Shown here in pieces: positions 36,177 through 44,898 of a stretch of DNA of 64,000 nucleotides. Below the pieces are notes generated by a model that was not told the origin of the DNA, did not search any database, and worked only from the letters and a program-made list of their open reading frames with translations. Position numbers and translations under genes: made by a program. The DNA is from Tardiphaga robiniae (GTDB lineage Bacteria > Pseudomonadota > Alphaproteobacteria > Rhizobiales > Xanthobacteraceae). The DNA is taken from assembly GCF_001618955.1 (NCBI RefSeq), contig NZ_LVYV01000001.1, positions 62,001 through 126,000 of the forward strand. Reading direction: 5' to 3'. Position 1 is the first letter of the stretch. Every line of letters starts with the position of its first letter.

Positions 36177-36210
36177 ACAATCTCTCCCCGCAATGGCGAG
36201 GAGAGATTGT
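36177..36210. terminator. Hairpin at pyk/OsmC convergent junction
   Basis: ACAATCTCTCC (36177-36187) pairs perfectly with GGAGAGATTGT (36200-36210), and CGC/GCG inside extends the stem after one mismatch. It lies 9 bases after the pyk stop and 16 bases before the OsmC stop, so it probably serves both genes. There is no T tract. Confidence 0.65.
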
Positions 36211-36226
36211 GTCCGCCGCCTGAGGC

Positions 36227-36655
36227 TTAACCCACCAGTGTCGCGTCGAGCGTGATTTCTGCGTTCAGCACCTTCGACACCGGGCAGCCGGCCTTTGCCA
36301 TGGCGGTGAGTTCGTCGAACTTCGTCTTGTCGGCGCCGGGAATAGAGGCCGAGAGCGTGAGGTGCACTTTGGTAATGGCGAAGCCGTCACCCTGCTTCTC
36401 CAGCGTCACATCCGCCTTGGTTTCCATATTGTCGGCTTTGAACCCTGCTTCGCCAAGGATCAGCGACAGCGCCATGGTAAAACAGGCTGCATGGGCCGCG
36501 CCGATCAGCTCTTCAGGATTGGAGCCCGGCTTGCCTTCGAAGCGGCTGGCGAAACCGTACGGATAGTCGCTGAGCGCGCCGCTCTTGGTGGAAATCGATC
36601 CCTTGCCGTCCTTGATGCCACCCTGCCATTTGGCCGAACCGAAAGTCGTGGTCAT
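36227..36655 (-). CDS. OsmC-type organic hydroperoxide reductase
   Basis: A 142-residue OsmC/Ohr family thiol peroxidase. The two catalytic cysteines are in GAAHAACFTMAL (about residue 58) and KAGCPVSKVLNAEI (about residue 125), placing it with OsmC rather than Ohr by the SISTKSGALSDYPYGFASRF start. It detoxifies organic peroxides in the cytoplasm. A GAGGAG ribosome site precedes the ATG. It converges with pyk. Confidence 0.93.
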   Translation of the reverse strand: MTTTFGSAKWQGGIKDGKGSISTKSGALSDYPYGFASRFEGKPGSNPEELIGAAHAACFTMALSLILGEAGFKADNMETKADVTLEKQGDGFAITKVHLTLSASIPGADKTKFDELTAMAKAGCPVSKVLNAEITLDATLVG

Positions 36656-36697
36656 GCAATTCTCCTCAATTTAGGTTGAAGTCGATCGAACGGGAGG

Positions 36698-37687
36698 TTA
36701 GCGCAAGGCGGCCTTCGGTTTTGTGTCAGCGGCCGAGATCATGCCCTCGATCTCCCTCATGATAAGATCAGGTGCAGCATTTTGCACCATGTGACCAACG
36801 TTCGGCAGCACGATTAGTTTGGCGCCGGGCACCGTTTTCGCGAAATGACGCGAATGAATCTCCGGCGATACGATGGTGTCGGCAGAGCCTGTGATCACCA
36901 CGGTCGGAGCTTTGATATCGGCATAGCGCGATGCCTGCGCCACAACGGAGGGCTTCAACGTTACCAGATCCCAGGCATTGGCGAGGAAGTTGCGCGGCCG
37001 CAGTACAAGTTGCGTCGCGGTCTGCGCGATATAGCCTTCCGGCATCGGCTGCGGCGCAAACACTGCGCGTCCGCCCATATCCGTCAGGAAATAGCCAAGC
37101 GGCAGCGTAATCGTATAGGCCAGCAGCTTGCCGATGGCCGGAGTGGTGACGGCCTCGTTATAGATGCCAACGCTACCGGGCCAGGGATAAGTGACACCCG
37201 CCAGCATGACCAGTCCTGCGAAACGCTGCGGATAGTCCAGCGCCATCAGCGCGCCGAGTGCGCCGGCAAGCGAATGCACCACAACGATCGCCTGATCGAC
37301 GCCGAGTTTTTCAAGCGCTTCGTCGATCATCCTCGCCTGCATCGCCGGAGAAGAGTTCGACAAATCGTCACGCGTGCTCCAGCCAAAGCCGGGACGGTCG
37401 ATCAGGATAACGCGGTGTTTTTCTGCCAGCATATTGCCGAGCGGCAGCCGCATGGTTTCCATATTCGACGTGGCGCCATGGATGAGGACAATCGGCGGGC
37501 CGGATGCATCGCGCGATCCGATCTGCACCACATGCAGACGGCCGCCCGTAACATCGACAAGCTCACCCGTTGGCGAATATTTGCGCTCGAATACGAGCAC
37601 GCCGACCTGTGTGGCCACGGCCAGCACGCATAGCGCGACTACCACAGTGACTGAGATCATTGCCAATATCCGGGGACTTTTGTGCAC
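36698..37687 (-). CDS. Membrane-anchored alpha/beta hydrolase
   Basis: A 329-residue hydrolase with an N-terminal membrane segment (ILAMISVTVVVALCVLAVATQVGVLVF) and an alpha/beta fold. The oxyanion segment VLIHGATSNMETM, the RPGFGWS strand loop and the nucleophile elbow VVHSLAG are clear, with Asp in ITGSADTIVSP and His in NVGHMVQ. The elbow is V-H-S-L-A, not the usual G-x-S-x-G. The GTG at 37687 was chosen because it supplies basic residues before the membrane helix; ATG at 37660 is the alternative. It probably shares a transcript with the DUF3750 gene upstream. Confidence 0.82.
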   Translation of the reverse strand: MHKSPRILAMISVTVVVALCVLAVATQVGVLVFERKYSPTGELVDVTGGRLHVVQIGSRDASGPPIVLIHGATSNMETMRLPLGNMLAEKHRVILIDRPGFGWSTRDDLSNSSPAMQARMIDEALEKLGVDQAIVVVHSLAGALGALMALDYPQRFAGLVMLAGVTYPWPGSVGIYNEAVTTPAIGKLLAYTITLPLGYFLTDMGGRAVFAPQPMPEGYIAQTATQLVLRPRNFLANAWDLVTLKPSVVAQASRYADIKAPTVVITGSADTIVSPEIHSRHFAKTVPGAKLIVLPNVGHMVQNAAPDLIMREIEGMISAADTKPKAALR

Positions 37688-37734
37688 GATCCAGCTACGC
37701 GACGGTACCCTGAGGGTTTCGCGCCGCGCGCCAC

Positions 37735-38469
37735 TTACGCGCTGACGCCAAGACGACCAATACCCGGCAGTTTGATCGCGGGCCGGCGAATGTCGAGGCC
37801 GAATACGGCACCGAGCAGATTGAGCTCGAGCCCTTCGACCCAGCCTGCGGTGACACCGAGATAGCCGCCCAGCGTGGCGCGCACGCCGGTGCCGGAAGGT
37901 GTCCAGCCAAAGGCACTGCCGGCATAGGGAAAATCCTTGCCGATGGCGGTGGGCGGCAATGCCACCTGCAATTCGGGCACGGCGGCCAGAACGGCCGCGA
38001 CAAAGGTGTTGGAGTTCGGCCCCGGCCAAGCCCGATAGTCGCCGTAAGAGCGCCAAGAGTAGCCGGCGATCGCCGCTTGAATCTTCGGGATCATCGCCGT
38101 GGCCGCGTCACCATCGGCGGATGCGATGGCACTCGGCACGTCACCGAACCAGCGGCCGTCAGCGGCAAAACCATTCAGGCGGATCGGCTCGCCCCACGCC
38201 GTATAATCGTAGCGGGTATAACGCAACGCGCCCTTTTCCTTGAATACGATCCAGCTATGGACCGCAAAAATACCGCGCCAGCGCACCGTCCGCGCCGCAA
38301 AGACGCGCACCAGCGCCTCGGGATGCGCGGCGGGCGGTGGCAACAGGCCGGCGCTGGAACGATCCGCGCTCTGCCAATCTACCGAGCGATCACCCATCCA
38401 GTATCTGGCGGCCGACACAACGATGGGAACGACGAGTAGCGCGAGCAGCACAATCACAAATTTTCTCAC
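37735..38469 (-). CDS. DUF3750-like membrane-anchored protein
   Basis: A 244-residue protein: an N-terminal helix (VIVLLALLVVPIVVSAARYW) then a globular domain. AVHSWIVFKEKG followed by YTRYDYTAWGEP, GYSWRSYGDYRAWPGPNSNTF and GSAFGWTPSGTGVR are the kind of conserved Trp/Tyr/His-rich segments of the DUF3750 family. The GTG at 38469 is the most natural start. It precedes the alpha/beta hydrolase gene by 47 bases on the same strand, so the two may work together at the membrane. The function is unknown. Confidence 0.75.
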   Translation of the reverse strand: MRKFVIVLLALLVVPIVVSAARYWMGDRSVDWQSADRSSAGLLPPPAAHPEALVRVFAARTVRWRGIFAVHSWIVFKEKGALRYTRYDYTAWGEPIRLNGFAADGRWFGDVPSAIASADGDAATAMIPKIQAAIAGYSWRSYGDYRAWPGPNSNTFVAAVLAAVPELQVALPPTAIGKDFPYAGSAFGWTPSGTGVRATLGGYLGVTAGWVEGLELNLLGAVFGLDIRRPAIKLPGIGRLGVSA

Positions 38470-38657
38470 TGAGGAAAGGCCCGTGGCGGGAAACAATATT
38501 GTGGATATGGGGGCGTTTGGCGGCTTTGCCACGGCGATCGCGACAAACGGCCTGCAAGGACTGTCCACGCTATCCACAGGAACGCATTCGTTCCCGCCCG
38601 GTTATCGCCACGATCAGGCGGCGGACTGACGCCATGATCTGAACTGGAGATAGTTCC

Positions 38658-38840
38658 ATGACTGCCCGCCCAACCGATGCTGTGATCGACGAAATCATTT
38701 CTACCTGCAATGGCGACTTGCGCGGCGCGCTCAAGGCTTTGCTGATGGTCAACGAGCAACTGGAAGCGGAATTGCAGCAACTCTATGCCGCTTCACCCCA
38801 GTTCGGAGCTATCCGGCCCGGCAATAACGTCCTGCACTAG
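38658..38840 (+). CDS. Short hypothetical protein
   Basis: A 60-residue, mostly helical protein (VIDEIISTCNGDLRGALKAL, then LMVNEQLEAELQQLYA). A GGAGAT ribosome site lies upstream of the ATG. Composition and codon use look like real coding sequence, and its helices resemble a small soluble helical bundle, but I recognise no family. It is an isolated gene between the divergent DUF3750 gene and a broken gene. Confidence 0.65.
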   Translation: MTARPTDAVIDEIISTCNGDLRGALKALLMVNEQLEAELQQLYAASPQFGAIRPGNNVLH

Positions 38841-38854
38841 ATCGACAGACGCAC

Positions 38855-39150
38855 CTATTCTGGATCGTCCTTGTCTTCCGGCTCGTCTTTGTCGTCCACT
38901 TTCGGACACTGCGGAATGGTGGAACGCGCGAGCTTCGCGTCCTTCTTGGATTGATAGGGACCGCTGCTGAAAAAACGCGGGCCGACGACGTCTAGCGTTG
39001 GATTGCTCGTGACGATCTCGCAGGTGCTGGTCTGGTTGTTGCCACCGACCCAGAAGCCACCATCTGCCAGAGAGGCCGTGGCCAGATCGCAGAGGCCGTG
39101 GCCAGATCGCGAATATGGGTGCCATCGCGTCCCACATAGCCCTTTGGTTA
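38855..39150 (-). pseudogene. Decayed gene with 20-bp tandem duplication frameshift
   Basis: Reading the minus strand with one of two identical 20-base copies (39071-39090 and 39091-39110) removed gives a continuous protein: GYVGRDGTHIRDLATAS, LADGGFWVGGNNQTSTCEIV, then PTLDVVGPRFFSSGP ending in an acidic tail (DDKDEPEDKDDPE). With both copies the frame shifts. Upstream, an in-frame stop and the MscS gene leave no room for a normal 5' end, so the remnant is probably a truncated 3' part of a gene. Family not recognised. Confidence 0.65.
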
Positions 39151-39173
39151 GTCCGGAGCGGCAGCGATAATGA

Positions 39174-41537
39174 CTAGCTCGCGCGGCGCTGCGCTGACTT
39201 GCTCTGCTGGATATCTGCGTCATTGTCCTCTGCAGCTTCAGTGGTCGGCGGAGGCAACTGCATCAGGACGGTCTGTCCGGGTGACGCGATCTCGATACCT
39301 TCTTCCTGGAAGCGAATTTTCATGCGGCGATTGAATTCGCGCTGCACCGCCCAGCGGCCGGAATCGGTACACCTGATCTGCCCAACGATCGTCGCCATCG
39401 AACCATCGACCTTGTCGACGCCCCACAATTCGAGATCGCTGCGGATCAGCGGCTTGAAAGCTGCCTCATTGCGCATCTGCTCGACGATGTCCTTCAGCAA
39501 CTGGCCGGCGCGGTCGGTATCTTCCTTGTAAGCGACGCTGACGCTGACGGCCGCGTTGCCTGCACCGCGGCTGGCATTGGTGATGGTGGTCACCGCGCTG
39601 AAGGGAATGATGTGAACCGAACCATCGCCGGCACGCAGCCGGATGGTACGGATCGAGACGTTTTCGACGACACCTGACAGGCCCGACACCGTGACGTTGT
39701 CTCCAACCTGCACGGTGCTTTCCAACAGCAGAAACAGGCCGGTAATCACGTCCTGCACCAGCTTCTGCGAACCGAAGCCGATAGCGATACCGAGGATGCC
39801 GGCACCAGCGAGCAGCGGCGCAACATTGACACCGATCTCGCTCAGCGCGGTGAGCGCAACCACCGCGATGATTACACCGAGCAATGTCGTGCGCAGCATC
39901 GGCTGGAACGTGCGCAGACGCGCCGCGCGGGCGAAATGAGCATCGCGCGTCAGCGCCGCGAGCTGACGCTCCATCAGCGCATTGCTACCTTCCCACACGA
40001 CCGCAGCGACAATGGCAGCGATGCCGACGGTGATGACAGCCGAGACGACCCGACTGCCGATCTGGCCGCCATAGAACCAGACAATGGCATTGACGCCCCA
40101 CACTTCCAGCAAGGCAACCAGGCCGATCACCGTGATGATCGTTGCGACGACCTTGCGCAACAGTGGCAGATAACGATTGGCACGCGTCTCAAGACCCGGA
40201 AAGCGCTGCAGGATTTCCGGTTTGATGCGGAAACCGCGATCGATGAGGCTCAGCGCAATCATCGAGACGAGCCGGGTCACCAGCGCGACAATGACCGTGC
40301 CGACGATATATCGCAGCAGCAATGCATAGCCGTTCTGGATATTGAGCGCCCAGATGGTCCAAGCCGCCATCACGACGACAATCGCCAGCACATGCCAGAG
40401 ACTGGCGAGGCGATTGCGCATCGCGCTCAGGAAGCCCGTAGCGCCGATCGGCGCGCGGAGTGCATCGGCAACGGGCTTCCGGCACTGCAGGACGATGACG
40501 ACGACAAACAGATGCACGACCAGCATCACGAGCTTGATCAGCGCGAAATGCGCCGAGCGATAGAGGCCCATCATCAGGGCGACATTGGCGATTGCGATGC
40601 CGGTGGCGCCAACGCCGACGATGCGACGCGTCCAGATTTCGAGATAGGCTGCGGTCTCCTCCTTCACCCTGAACAGAGCGAGCGGCCCGAACAACGCGCG
40701 CATCGCGCAGATGATGGCGCGCGCCACCACATAGCTGTTTACGATCGCAAGGATCGCGAGGCGGGTGATCCCGGCATCGCCGATCTGGGTGCCGAGCAAC
40801 AGCGACACCGTGCCGGTGAAGACGAAAATCGGAAACAATTCGAGGAGAAGACGCCCGACGACATAGGGAAGCCGCAGCAGCGATTGCCAGGCCCGGGTCA
40901 GGCTGCGCCGCCGTTTGTTGAGATCGGGCGCCTCGGTGAAGTCGGCCGTGGACGACGGTGGATCGGCACGTTCGATGAGCGAGGACGGCGCACGGGCGAC
41001 GAAAGGAATGCGCGCCTCGAGCGCGGCCTGCGGCTTGCGCAGCAGCCAGACCATGAGCCATTCCGCCGCCAGCGCACCGCCGAATACGACAACAAGCTTC
41101 CAGGCGATGTCGAACAGGAGATGATAGGTGGCGGGATCGTTCGCGCTGCGCTGTAGCCAGTACCACAGGGCCGGAAAGCGCGTGACCGATTGCACGGCTG
41201 TCGAGACCTCGCGCGTGATATCGCCGAGCTGATCGGAAATCGTCACCAGCAATTGCGCACCCAGACTGTCGGCGTCGAGCGGAATGGCAGGCTTCTTCTC
41301 CGGCGATGCGGGTGTCGCCGCGGCGATCGCCCGCAGCGTATCGATCATCTCTTTGCGCTTGACGTCGTCTTGCAATGTGTCGAGCGCAGCCTTGGCCTGA
41401 TCGGGGGACAGCGTCGAAGCTGCAGGCGCCGGCGGCGCATCAGCTTTCTGCGCCAGCGCAGGGCTGGTCACAGCAGCCATCGGTGCGGCCATCAACACAC
41501 ATAGCAAAGCGAATAGCGGAAATGACTTCGGCGCCAA
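39174..41537 (-). CDS. Large MscS-type mechanosensitive channel (YbiO/YnaI-like)
   Basis: A 787-residue inner-membrane channel with a signal-like N-terminus (PLFALLCVLMAAPMAAVTSPALAQ), a periplasmic part, about ten membrane segments and a C-terminal MscS domain. The pore helix region AGAGILGIAIGFGSQKLVQD and the beta domain VQVGDNVTVSGLSGVVENVSIRT define the family. It relieves osmotic pressure. TTG at 41537 was chosen for its AGGGA ribosome site and the signal peptide it exposes; the open frame extends 39 codons further upstream with no family-like sequence. The short remnant gene follows it. Confidence 0.9.
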   Translation of the reverse strand: MAPKSFPLFALLCVLMAAPMAAVTSPALAQKADAPPAPAASTLSPDQAKAALDTLQDDVKRKEMIDTLRAIAAATPASPEKKPAIPLDADSLGAQLLVTISDQLGDITREVSTAVQSVTRFPALWYWLQRSANDPATYHLLFDIAWKLVVVFGGALAAEWLMVWLLRKPQAALEARIPFVARAPSSLIERADPPSSTADFTEAPDLNKRRRSLTRAWQSLLRLPYVVGRLLLELFPIFVFTGTVSLLLGTQIGDAGITRLAILAIVNSYVVARAIICAMRALFGPLALFRVKEETAAYLEIWTRRIVGVGATGIAIANVALMMGLYRSAHFALIKLVMLVVHLFVVVIVLQCRKPVADALRAPIGATGFLSAMRNRLASLWHVLAIVVVMAAWTIWALNIQNGYALLLRYIVGTVIVALVTRLVSMIALSLIDRGFRIKPEILQRFPGLETRANRYLPLLRKVVATIITVIGLVALLEVWGVNAIVWFYGGQIGSRVVSAVITVGIAAIVAAVVWEGSNALMERQLAALTRDAHFARAARLRTFQPMLRTTLLGVIIAVVALTALSEIGVNVAPLLAGAGILGIAIGFGSQKLVQDVITGLFLLLESTVQVGDNVTVSGLSGVVENVSIRTIRLRAGDGSVHIIPFSAVTTITNASRGAGNAAVSVSVAYKEDTDRAGQLLKDIVEQMRNEAAFKPLIRSDLELWGVDKVDGSMATIVGQIRCTDSGRWAVQREFNRRMKIRFQEEGIEIASPGQTVLMQLPPPTTEAAEDNDADIQQSKSAQRRAS

Positions 41538-41707
41538 AAGGTGTCCCTTCCTGTGGCTCGGAAAACGCCCTTTTCGCCCGTTTCCTGTGTCAGAAGTTTG
41601 ATTCCCCGGCGACGATGTCTTGTTTTTCCATCGCGGGCAGCAGGGATGCATCAAAGCAGGGCGATGTTCCCGCGATGTCCCGCGAGCGTCCCAGCTTTCA
41701 GGGAATC

Positions 41708-42352
41708 TCAGATATCGCGGCCTTCGACCTTTTCGGTCAGGGTCTTGACCAGCTCCGGCACCTTTTCGAGATGCGGATTGACCGCAAGCGCCTTGCGGAA
41801 CGCATCAAGCGCACGCTTGTCGTCGCCCAGCTCCTGCATGATCATGCCGAGCCCTGCCAGAGCACCGAAATGCCGGGGTTCGCGTATCAGCACCTGCTCG
41901 ATATCCTGCAGCGACCGGGTGTAATCGTTCTGCAGGTAATACAGCGTCGCGCGCCGATTCCAACCCTCGACATAATCCGGGCGCAGCTTCACCACCGCGC
42001 TCAACAACTGCAGCGACAGATCGACCTGCTTGGCGTCCAGCGCCGTCTTGGCGCGGGTCATCAGCAGCGCGGTCGTATCGCTCGTGGTCTGCGACCACAG
42101 GGCCCAGATGCGGCCTTCGACGTGTTTGGCACTGGCTTCGTCCGGCGCCGCTTTCAGCGCACCAAACAGGAAATCAAGACCGCGCGTCTTGTCGGCATTG
42201 ACCTTCGGCAATTTGGCGGGCGGCTCGGGAATCTTCTTCGGCGCATCCGGGGTCACGACCTGCGGATCTCGCACCTGCGCATAGACGGGAACTGCAGCCA
42301 GAAGTGCGCTCAGCAGAATGCCAAAACCTGCGGCCGGGATTCTCAATGCCAT
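41708..42352 (-). CDS. Exported tetratricopeptide-repeat protein
   Basis: A 214-residue protein with a signal peptide (GFGILLSALLAAVPVYAQ, cleavage about residue 25) and a C-terminal TPR array (for example EGWNRRATLYYLQNDYTRSLQDIEQVLIREP and FGALAGLGMIMQELGDDKRALDAFRKALAVNP). It is predicted periplasmic, probably a docking factor for an envelope complex. It lies between the MscS gene and rpmJ on the same strand, but a terminator after rpmJ separates it from that gene. Confidence 0.83.
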   Translation of the reverse strand: MALRIPAAGFGILLSALLAAVPVYAQVRDPQVVTPDAPKKIPEPPAKLPKVNADKTRGLDFLFGALKAAPDEASAKHVEGRIWALWSQTTSDTTALLMTRAKTALDAKQVDLSLQLLSAVVKLRPDYVEGWNRRATLYYLQNDYTRSLQDIEQVLIREPRHFGALAGLGMIMQELGDDKRALDAFRKALAVNPHLEKVPELVKTLTEKVEGRDI

Positions 42353-42370
42353 GCCGCAAGTCTAGACACG

Positions 42371-42399
42371 AAAAAACGCGCTGCAAAGCAGCAGCGCGT
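42371..42399 (-). terminator. Intrinsic terminator of rpmJ
   Basis: On the minus strand ACGCGCTGC and GCAGCGCGT (plus-strand arms 42376-42384 and 42391-42399) form a perfect 9-base-pair stem with a six-base loop, followed by a T tract (complement of the As at 42371-42375). It ends the rpmJ transcript 55 bases after its stop. Confidence 0.88.
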
Positions 42400-42453
42400 C
42401 AAACACCTGTGATGTCGTGAGGCCAGCCGGCAAAATGCCGGCCGAGCAGCAAC

Positions 42454-42579
42454 TCAACCCTGGCGAGCCTTGAAACGGCGCTGGGTCTTGTTGATCACGT
42501 AGACGCGGCCCTTGCGGCGGACCAGGCGGTTGTCGCGGTGACGACCACGCAGCGATTTCAACGAGTTACGGACTTTCAT
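42454..42579 (-). CDS. rpmJ: 50S ribosomal protein L36
   Basis: A 41-residue basic protein read directly from the sequence: [20 protein letters not shown], then [21 protein letters not shown]. This is the L36 family in its cysteine-free form, in which the zinc-ligand cysteines of the classical version are absent. It is monocistronic with its own terminator, as is common for the second type of rpmJ. The role is assembly of the large ribosomal subunit. Confidence 0.94.
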   Translation of the reverse strand: MKVRNSLKSLRGRHRDNRLVRRKGRVYVINKTQRRFKARQG

Positions 42580-42819
42580 CGGTCAATCCTGATAGCTTGC
42601 GATACTGACGTCAAAGGCCGTGCGCAGCAGGCCGAAATCAGCGAAAATGAGCTTGAACCCGCTGGCGACCAAGTCGCCCGGGACCCGCGGTTTCTAAGCC
42701 ATCGGGCGCCGGACTGTCAATCCGATCCAGGCATCTGGCGACCACCAGATCGATATTTGCAGGTATTTTGGTGGCTTGGGGGTCCGGGAACAGCCACCGG
42801 ACCCTCAAACCCGTGCGGA

Positions 42820-43791
42820 TCACTCTTGCGGAACATTCGCGGTTTTCACCACTGCGCCCCACTTCTTGATCTCCGAATCGACGAAAGCCGTGAATTCAGC
42901 TCCCGTCAGCTTGCCCGGCTCGACGCCTTGGGTGGCGAATTTCTCGCGGGTCGCGGGTGCCGCCAGAATTTCCTTCATGGCCGCGACCAGCTTCGTATAG
43001 GCCGGGCTGCCATTGGCTTGCGGCATATACATGCCGAACCAGGCGGTCGCCTCGAACCCCTTTACGCCGGCCTCATCAAGGGTCGGGGCATTGGGCAGCG
43101 ACGCCGCGCGTTGCGCGCTGGTGACAGCGAGCACGCGGATGTTGCCCGCTTCGGCAGCAGGCAGAACAGTCGGCAACGTATCGAACATGATCGGAATATG
43201 ACCGCCGATCAGGTCGTTCATCGCCGGCGCGGCACCCTTGTAAGGGATGTGCTCGATATTGATTCCAGCCATCTGCTTAAACAATTCACCCGACAGATGA
43301 TTGGCGCCGCCGACGCCGGCCGATCCGAAGGACAGCTTGCCGGGCTGCTTCTTCGCCAGATCGATCAACTCGGCGACCGACTTCGCCGGAAAGTCCTTGG
43401 TCACAACAAGCGCATTTGGCGCCGTCGCGATCAGGGCGATCGGCGAGAAGTCCTTCTGTGTCTCGTAAGGCAGACTCTTGCGCAGGCTCGGATTGATCAC
43501 GTGATGCGTGGCCGTGACCAACAACACGCTGCCATCGGCGGGCGACTTCACGACAACTTCCGAACCGATCGTGCCCGATGCGCCGGGCCGGTTCTCGACG
43601 ATCGTGGTGACGCCGAGCTTCTCGCCCAGATATTGCGCAATGAACCGTGCGAGGATGTCCGTCGTGCCCCCCGCTGGAAACGGCACGATGATCTTGATCT
43701 GACTGACTGGAAAATTCTGCGCCAGCGCGCCCGACAACATGACAAAAGTCATCGCCAGACACGACAGGGCGAGCCTCGTGAGCTTCTTCAT
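42820..43791 (-). CDS. Bug-family (TctC-like) periplasmic solute-binding protein
   Basis: A 323-residue exported binding protein. A signal peptide (KKLTRLALSCLAMTFVMLSGALAQ) precedes the Bug fold, seen in IKIIVPFPAGGTTDILAR and VENRPGASGTIGSEVVVKSPADG. Bug proteins bind carboxylates and aromatic acids for tripartite tricarboxylate transporters. No TctA/TctB genes are nearby, so this is an orphan binding protein. It lies 63 bases after the MaoC genes on the same strand, and may deliver the substrate handled by that cluster. The ATG at 43791 has a GGGAT ribosome site. Confidence 0.93.
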   Translation of the reverse strand: MKKLTRLALSCLAMTFVMLSGALAQNFPVSQIKIIVPFPAGGTTDILARFIAQYLGEKLGVTTIVENRPGASGTIGSEVVVKSPADGSVLLVTATHHVINPSLRKSLPYETQKDFSPIALIATAPNALVVTKDFPAKSVAELIDLAKKQPGKLSFGSAGVGGANHLSGELFKQMAGINIEHIPYKGAAPAMNDLIGGHIPIMFDTLPTVLPAAEAGNIRVLAVTSAQRAASLPNAPTLDEAGVKGFEATAWFGMYMPQANGSPAYTKLVAAMKEILAAPATREKFATQGVEPGKLTGAEFTAFVDSEIKKWGAVVKTANVPQE

Positions 43792-43854
43792 TTCGATCCC
43801 TTGCCTGTTCTTGTCCGGCGTGCGGACTATGCCGCACACCGTTGCATTGAGCCA

Positions 43855-44295
43855 CTAGGCTGTCAGCGGAAATTCAACCATCGCCTCGCCAACAGCGACC
43901 TTCTCGTCGTTCTGGTTCTTCACCAGCACGTCGATCAGCACCCAGCGCGACTTCTCGGTGGTCTGCTTGGCCTTGATGATGCCAACCGGCTGGATCGTGT
44001 CGCCGGGCTTCACCGGCTTGACCCAGCGTGTTTCGAGACGGCGATGGATTGCACCCGCAGGATAGGCCCAGTCGGTCAGCATCCGGGTGATCAGCCCGAA
44101 ATTATTCATGCCATGCATGATGATGCCGCCGAAATTGGTCTTGCCGAACGAGTTCTTCATGTAGTTGTCGTCGAGATGCAGCGGATTGTAGTCGAGCGAT
44201 CCATCGCAGAAGAGCCGGATCGACTCGCGCGACACTGCGAAGCTCGGACCGTCGATGGTGTCGCCGGTGGAGAGTTTATCAAAGCTGGTTGTCAT
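43855..44295 (-). CDS. MaoC-like acyl dehydratase, second half-type
   Basis: A 146-residue single hot-dog-fold protein of the MaoC family. NPLHLDDNYMKNSFGKTNFG and GGIIMHGMNNFGL contain the hydratase motif with the catalytic Asp and His. It probably hydrates an enoyl-CoA or a related acyl-CoA. An AGGAGA ribosome site precedes the ATG. It forms a pair with the preceding MaoC N-terminal-type gene, 20 bases upstream; together they would make a two-domain hydratase. Confidence 0.87.
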   Translation of the reverse strand: MTTSFDKLSTGDTIDGPSFAVSRESIRLFCDGSLDYNPLHLDDNYMKNSFGKTNFGGIIMHGMNNFGLITRMLTDWAYPAGAIHRRLETRWVKPVKPGDTIQPVGIIKAKQTTEKSRWVLIDVLVKNQNDEKVAVGEAMVEFPLTA

Positions 44296-44315
44296 GGTTG
44301 ATCTCCTTGCCACGC

Positions 44316-44792
44316 TCACATCGGGCGGATGGTCTGGCCGCGGCCAGAACAGATGACGTCGCCGCGCTGGTTGAAGAACACGTTGTCGTGGACCACGAAC
44401 AGCCGCTCGCGCTTGATGAACTTGTCGAGCGCGCGGGCCTGCAGGGTGACGGTGTCTCCGGGCCGTGCCGGGATGTTGTAGCTCCAGGACTGGCCGGCAT
44501 TGACGGTGCCAGGTGTGCGCATCCAGTCGTCGGCCGGCGTGCAGGAGAACATCAGCAGAATGTGGATCGATGGCGGCGCGATCAGACCGCCATAGGGCGA
44601 CGCCTTCGCGTAAGCCTCGTCGAAATACAATGGGTGGTTCTCGCCAACCGAGCGGCAATAAAGCTGGATCGCCTCCCTCGTCAGGACATAAGGCAGCGTC
44701 TTGCGTAGCTCGCCCGGGACGATCTCGTCCCAGACCTTGCGCAGGTTCGCGTCCTTCCAGAAATCGGTTTCAAAAACTTCCGCTTGCGCCAT
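44316..44792 (-). CDS. MaoC N-terminal/FAS1-like dehydratase domain protein
   Basis: A 158-residue hot-dog protein resembling the N-terminal half of two-domain MaoC hydratases: LTREAIQLYCRSVGENHPLY, FDEAYAKASPYGGLIAPPSI and GTVNAGQSWSYNIPARPGD. The catalytic Asp/His pair of the second partner is not obvious here, so this half may serve for substrate binding. A GAGAAGG ribosome site precedes the ATG at 44792. It is divergent from the IclR regulator and is the first gene of the set. Confidence 0.84.
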   Translation of the reverse strand: MAQAEVFETDFWKDANLRKVWDEIVPGELRKTLPYVLTREAIQLYCRSVGENHPLYFDEAYAKASPYGGLIAPPSIHILLMFSCTPADDWMRTPGTVNAGQSWSYNIPARPGDTVTLQARALDKFIKRERLFVVHDNVFFNQRGDVICSGRGQTIRPM

Positions 44793-44856
44793 AGCGCCTT
44801 CTCCACTAGCGTTCACCAGGCGAACTTTATGGCCGCCTTACGAACAAATATAGGCG

Positions 44857-44886
44857 CGGTTTCCCGGGACTGACAAGTCCGAACCG
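44857..44886. promoter_or_regulatory. Inverted repeat between MaoC gene and IclR gene (operator candidate)
   Basis: CGGTT (44857-44861) pairs with AACCG (44882-44886), and GGACT (44867-44871) with AGTCC (44876-44880). The repeat lies in the 106-base divergent region, ending 13 bases before the IclR start. IclR regulators often bind such imperfect palindromes between the regulator and its target genes; binding is inferred. Confidence 0.5.
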
Positions 44887-44898
44887 GTAGGATGGTGC

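Noticed and set aside
39936-41156. 406-codon open frame opposite the MscS-type gene.
   Set aside because: It is rich in Asp, His, Arg and Gln, typical of antisense frames of membrane proteins, and lacks motifs.
42780-42804. GGGTCCGG/CCGGACCC hairpin after the Bug-family gene as terminator.
   Set aside because: The stem is 8 base pairs with a 9-base loop and no T tract, so it is too weak to call.
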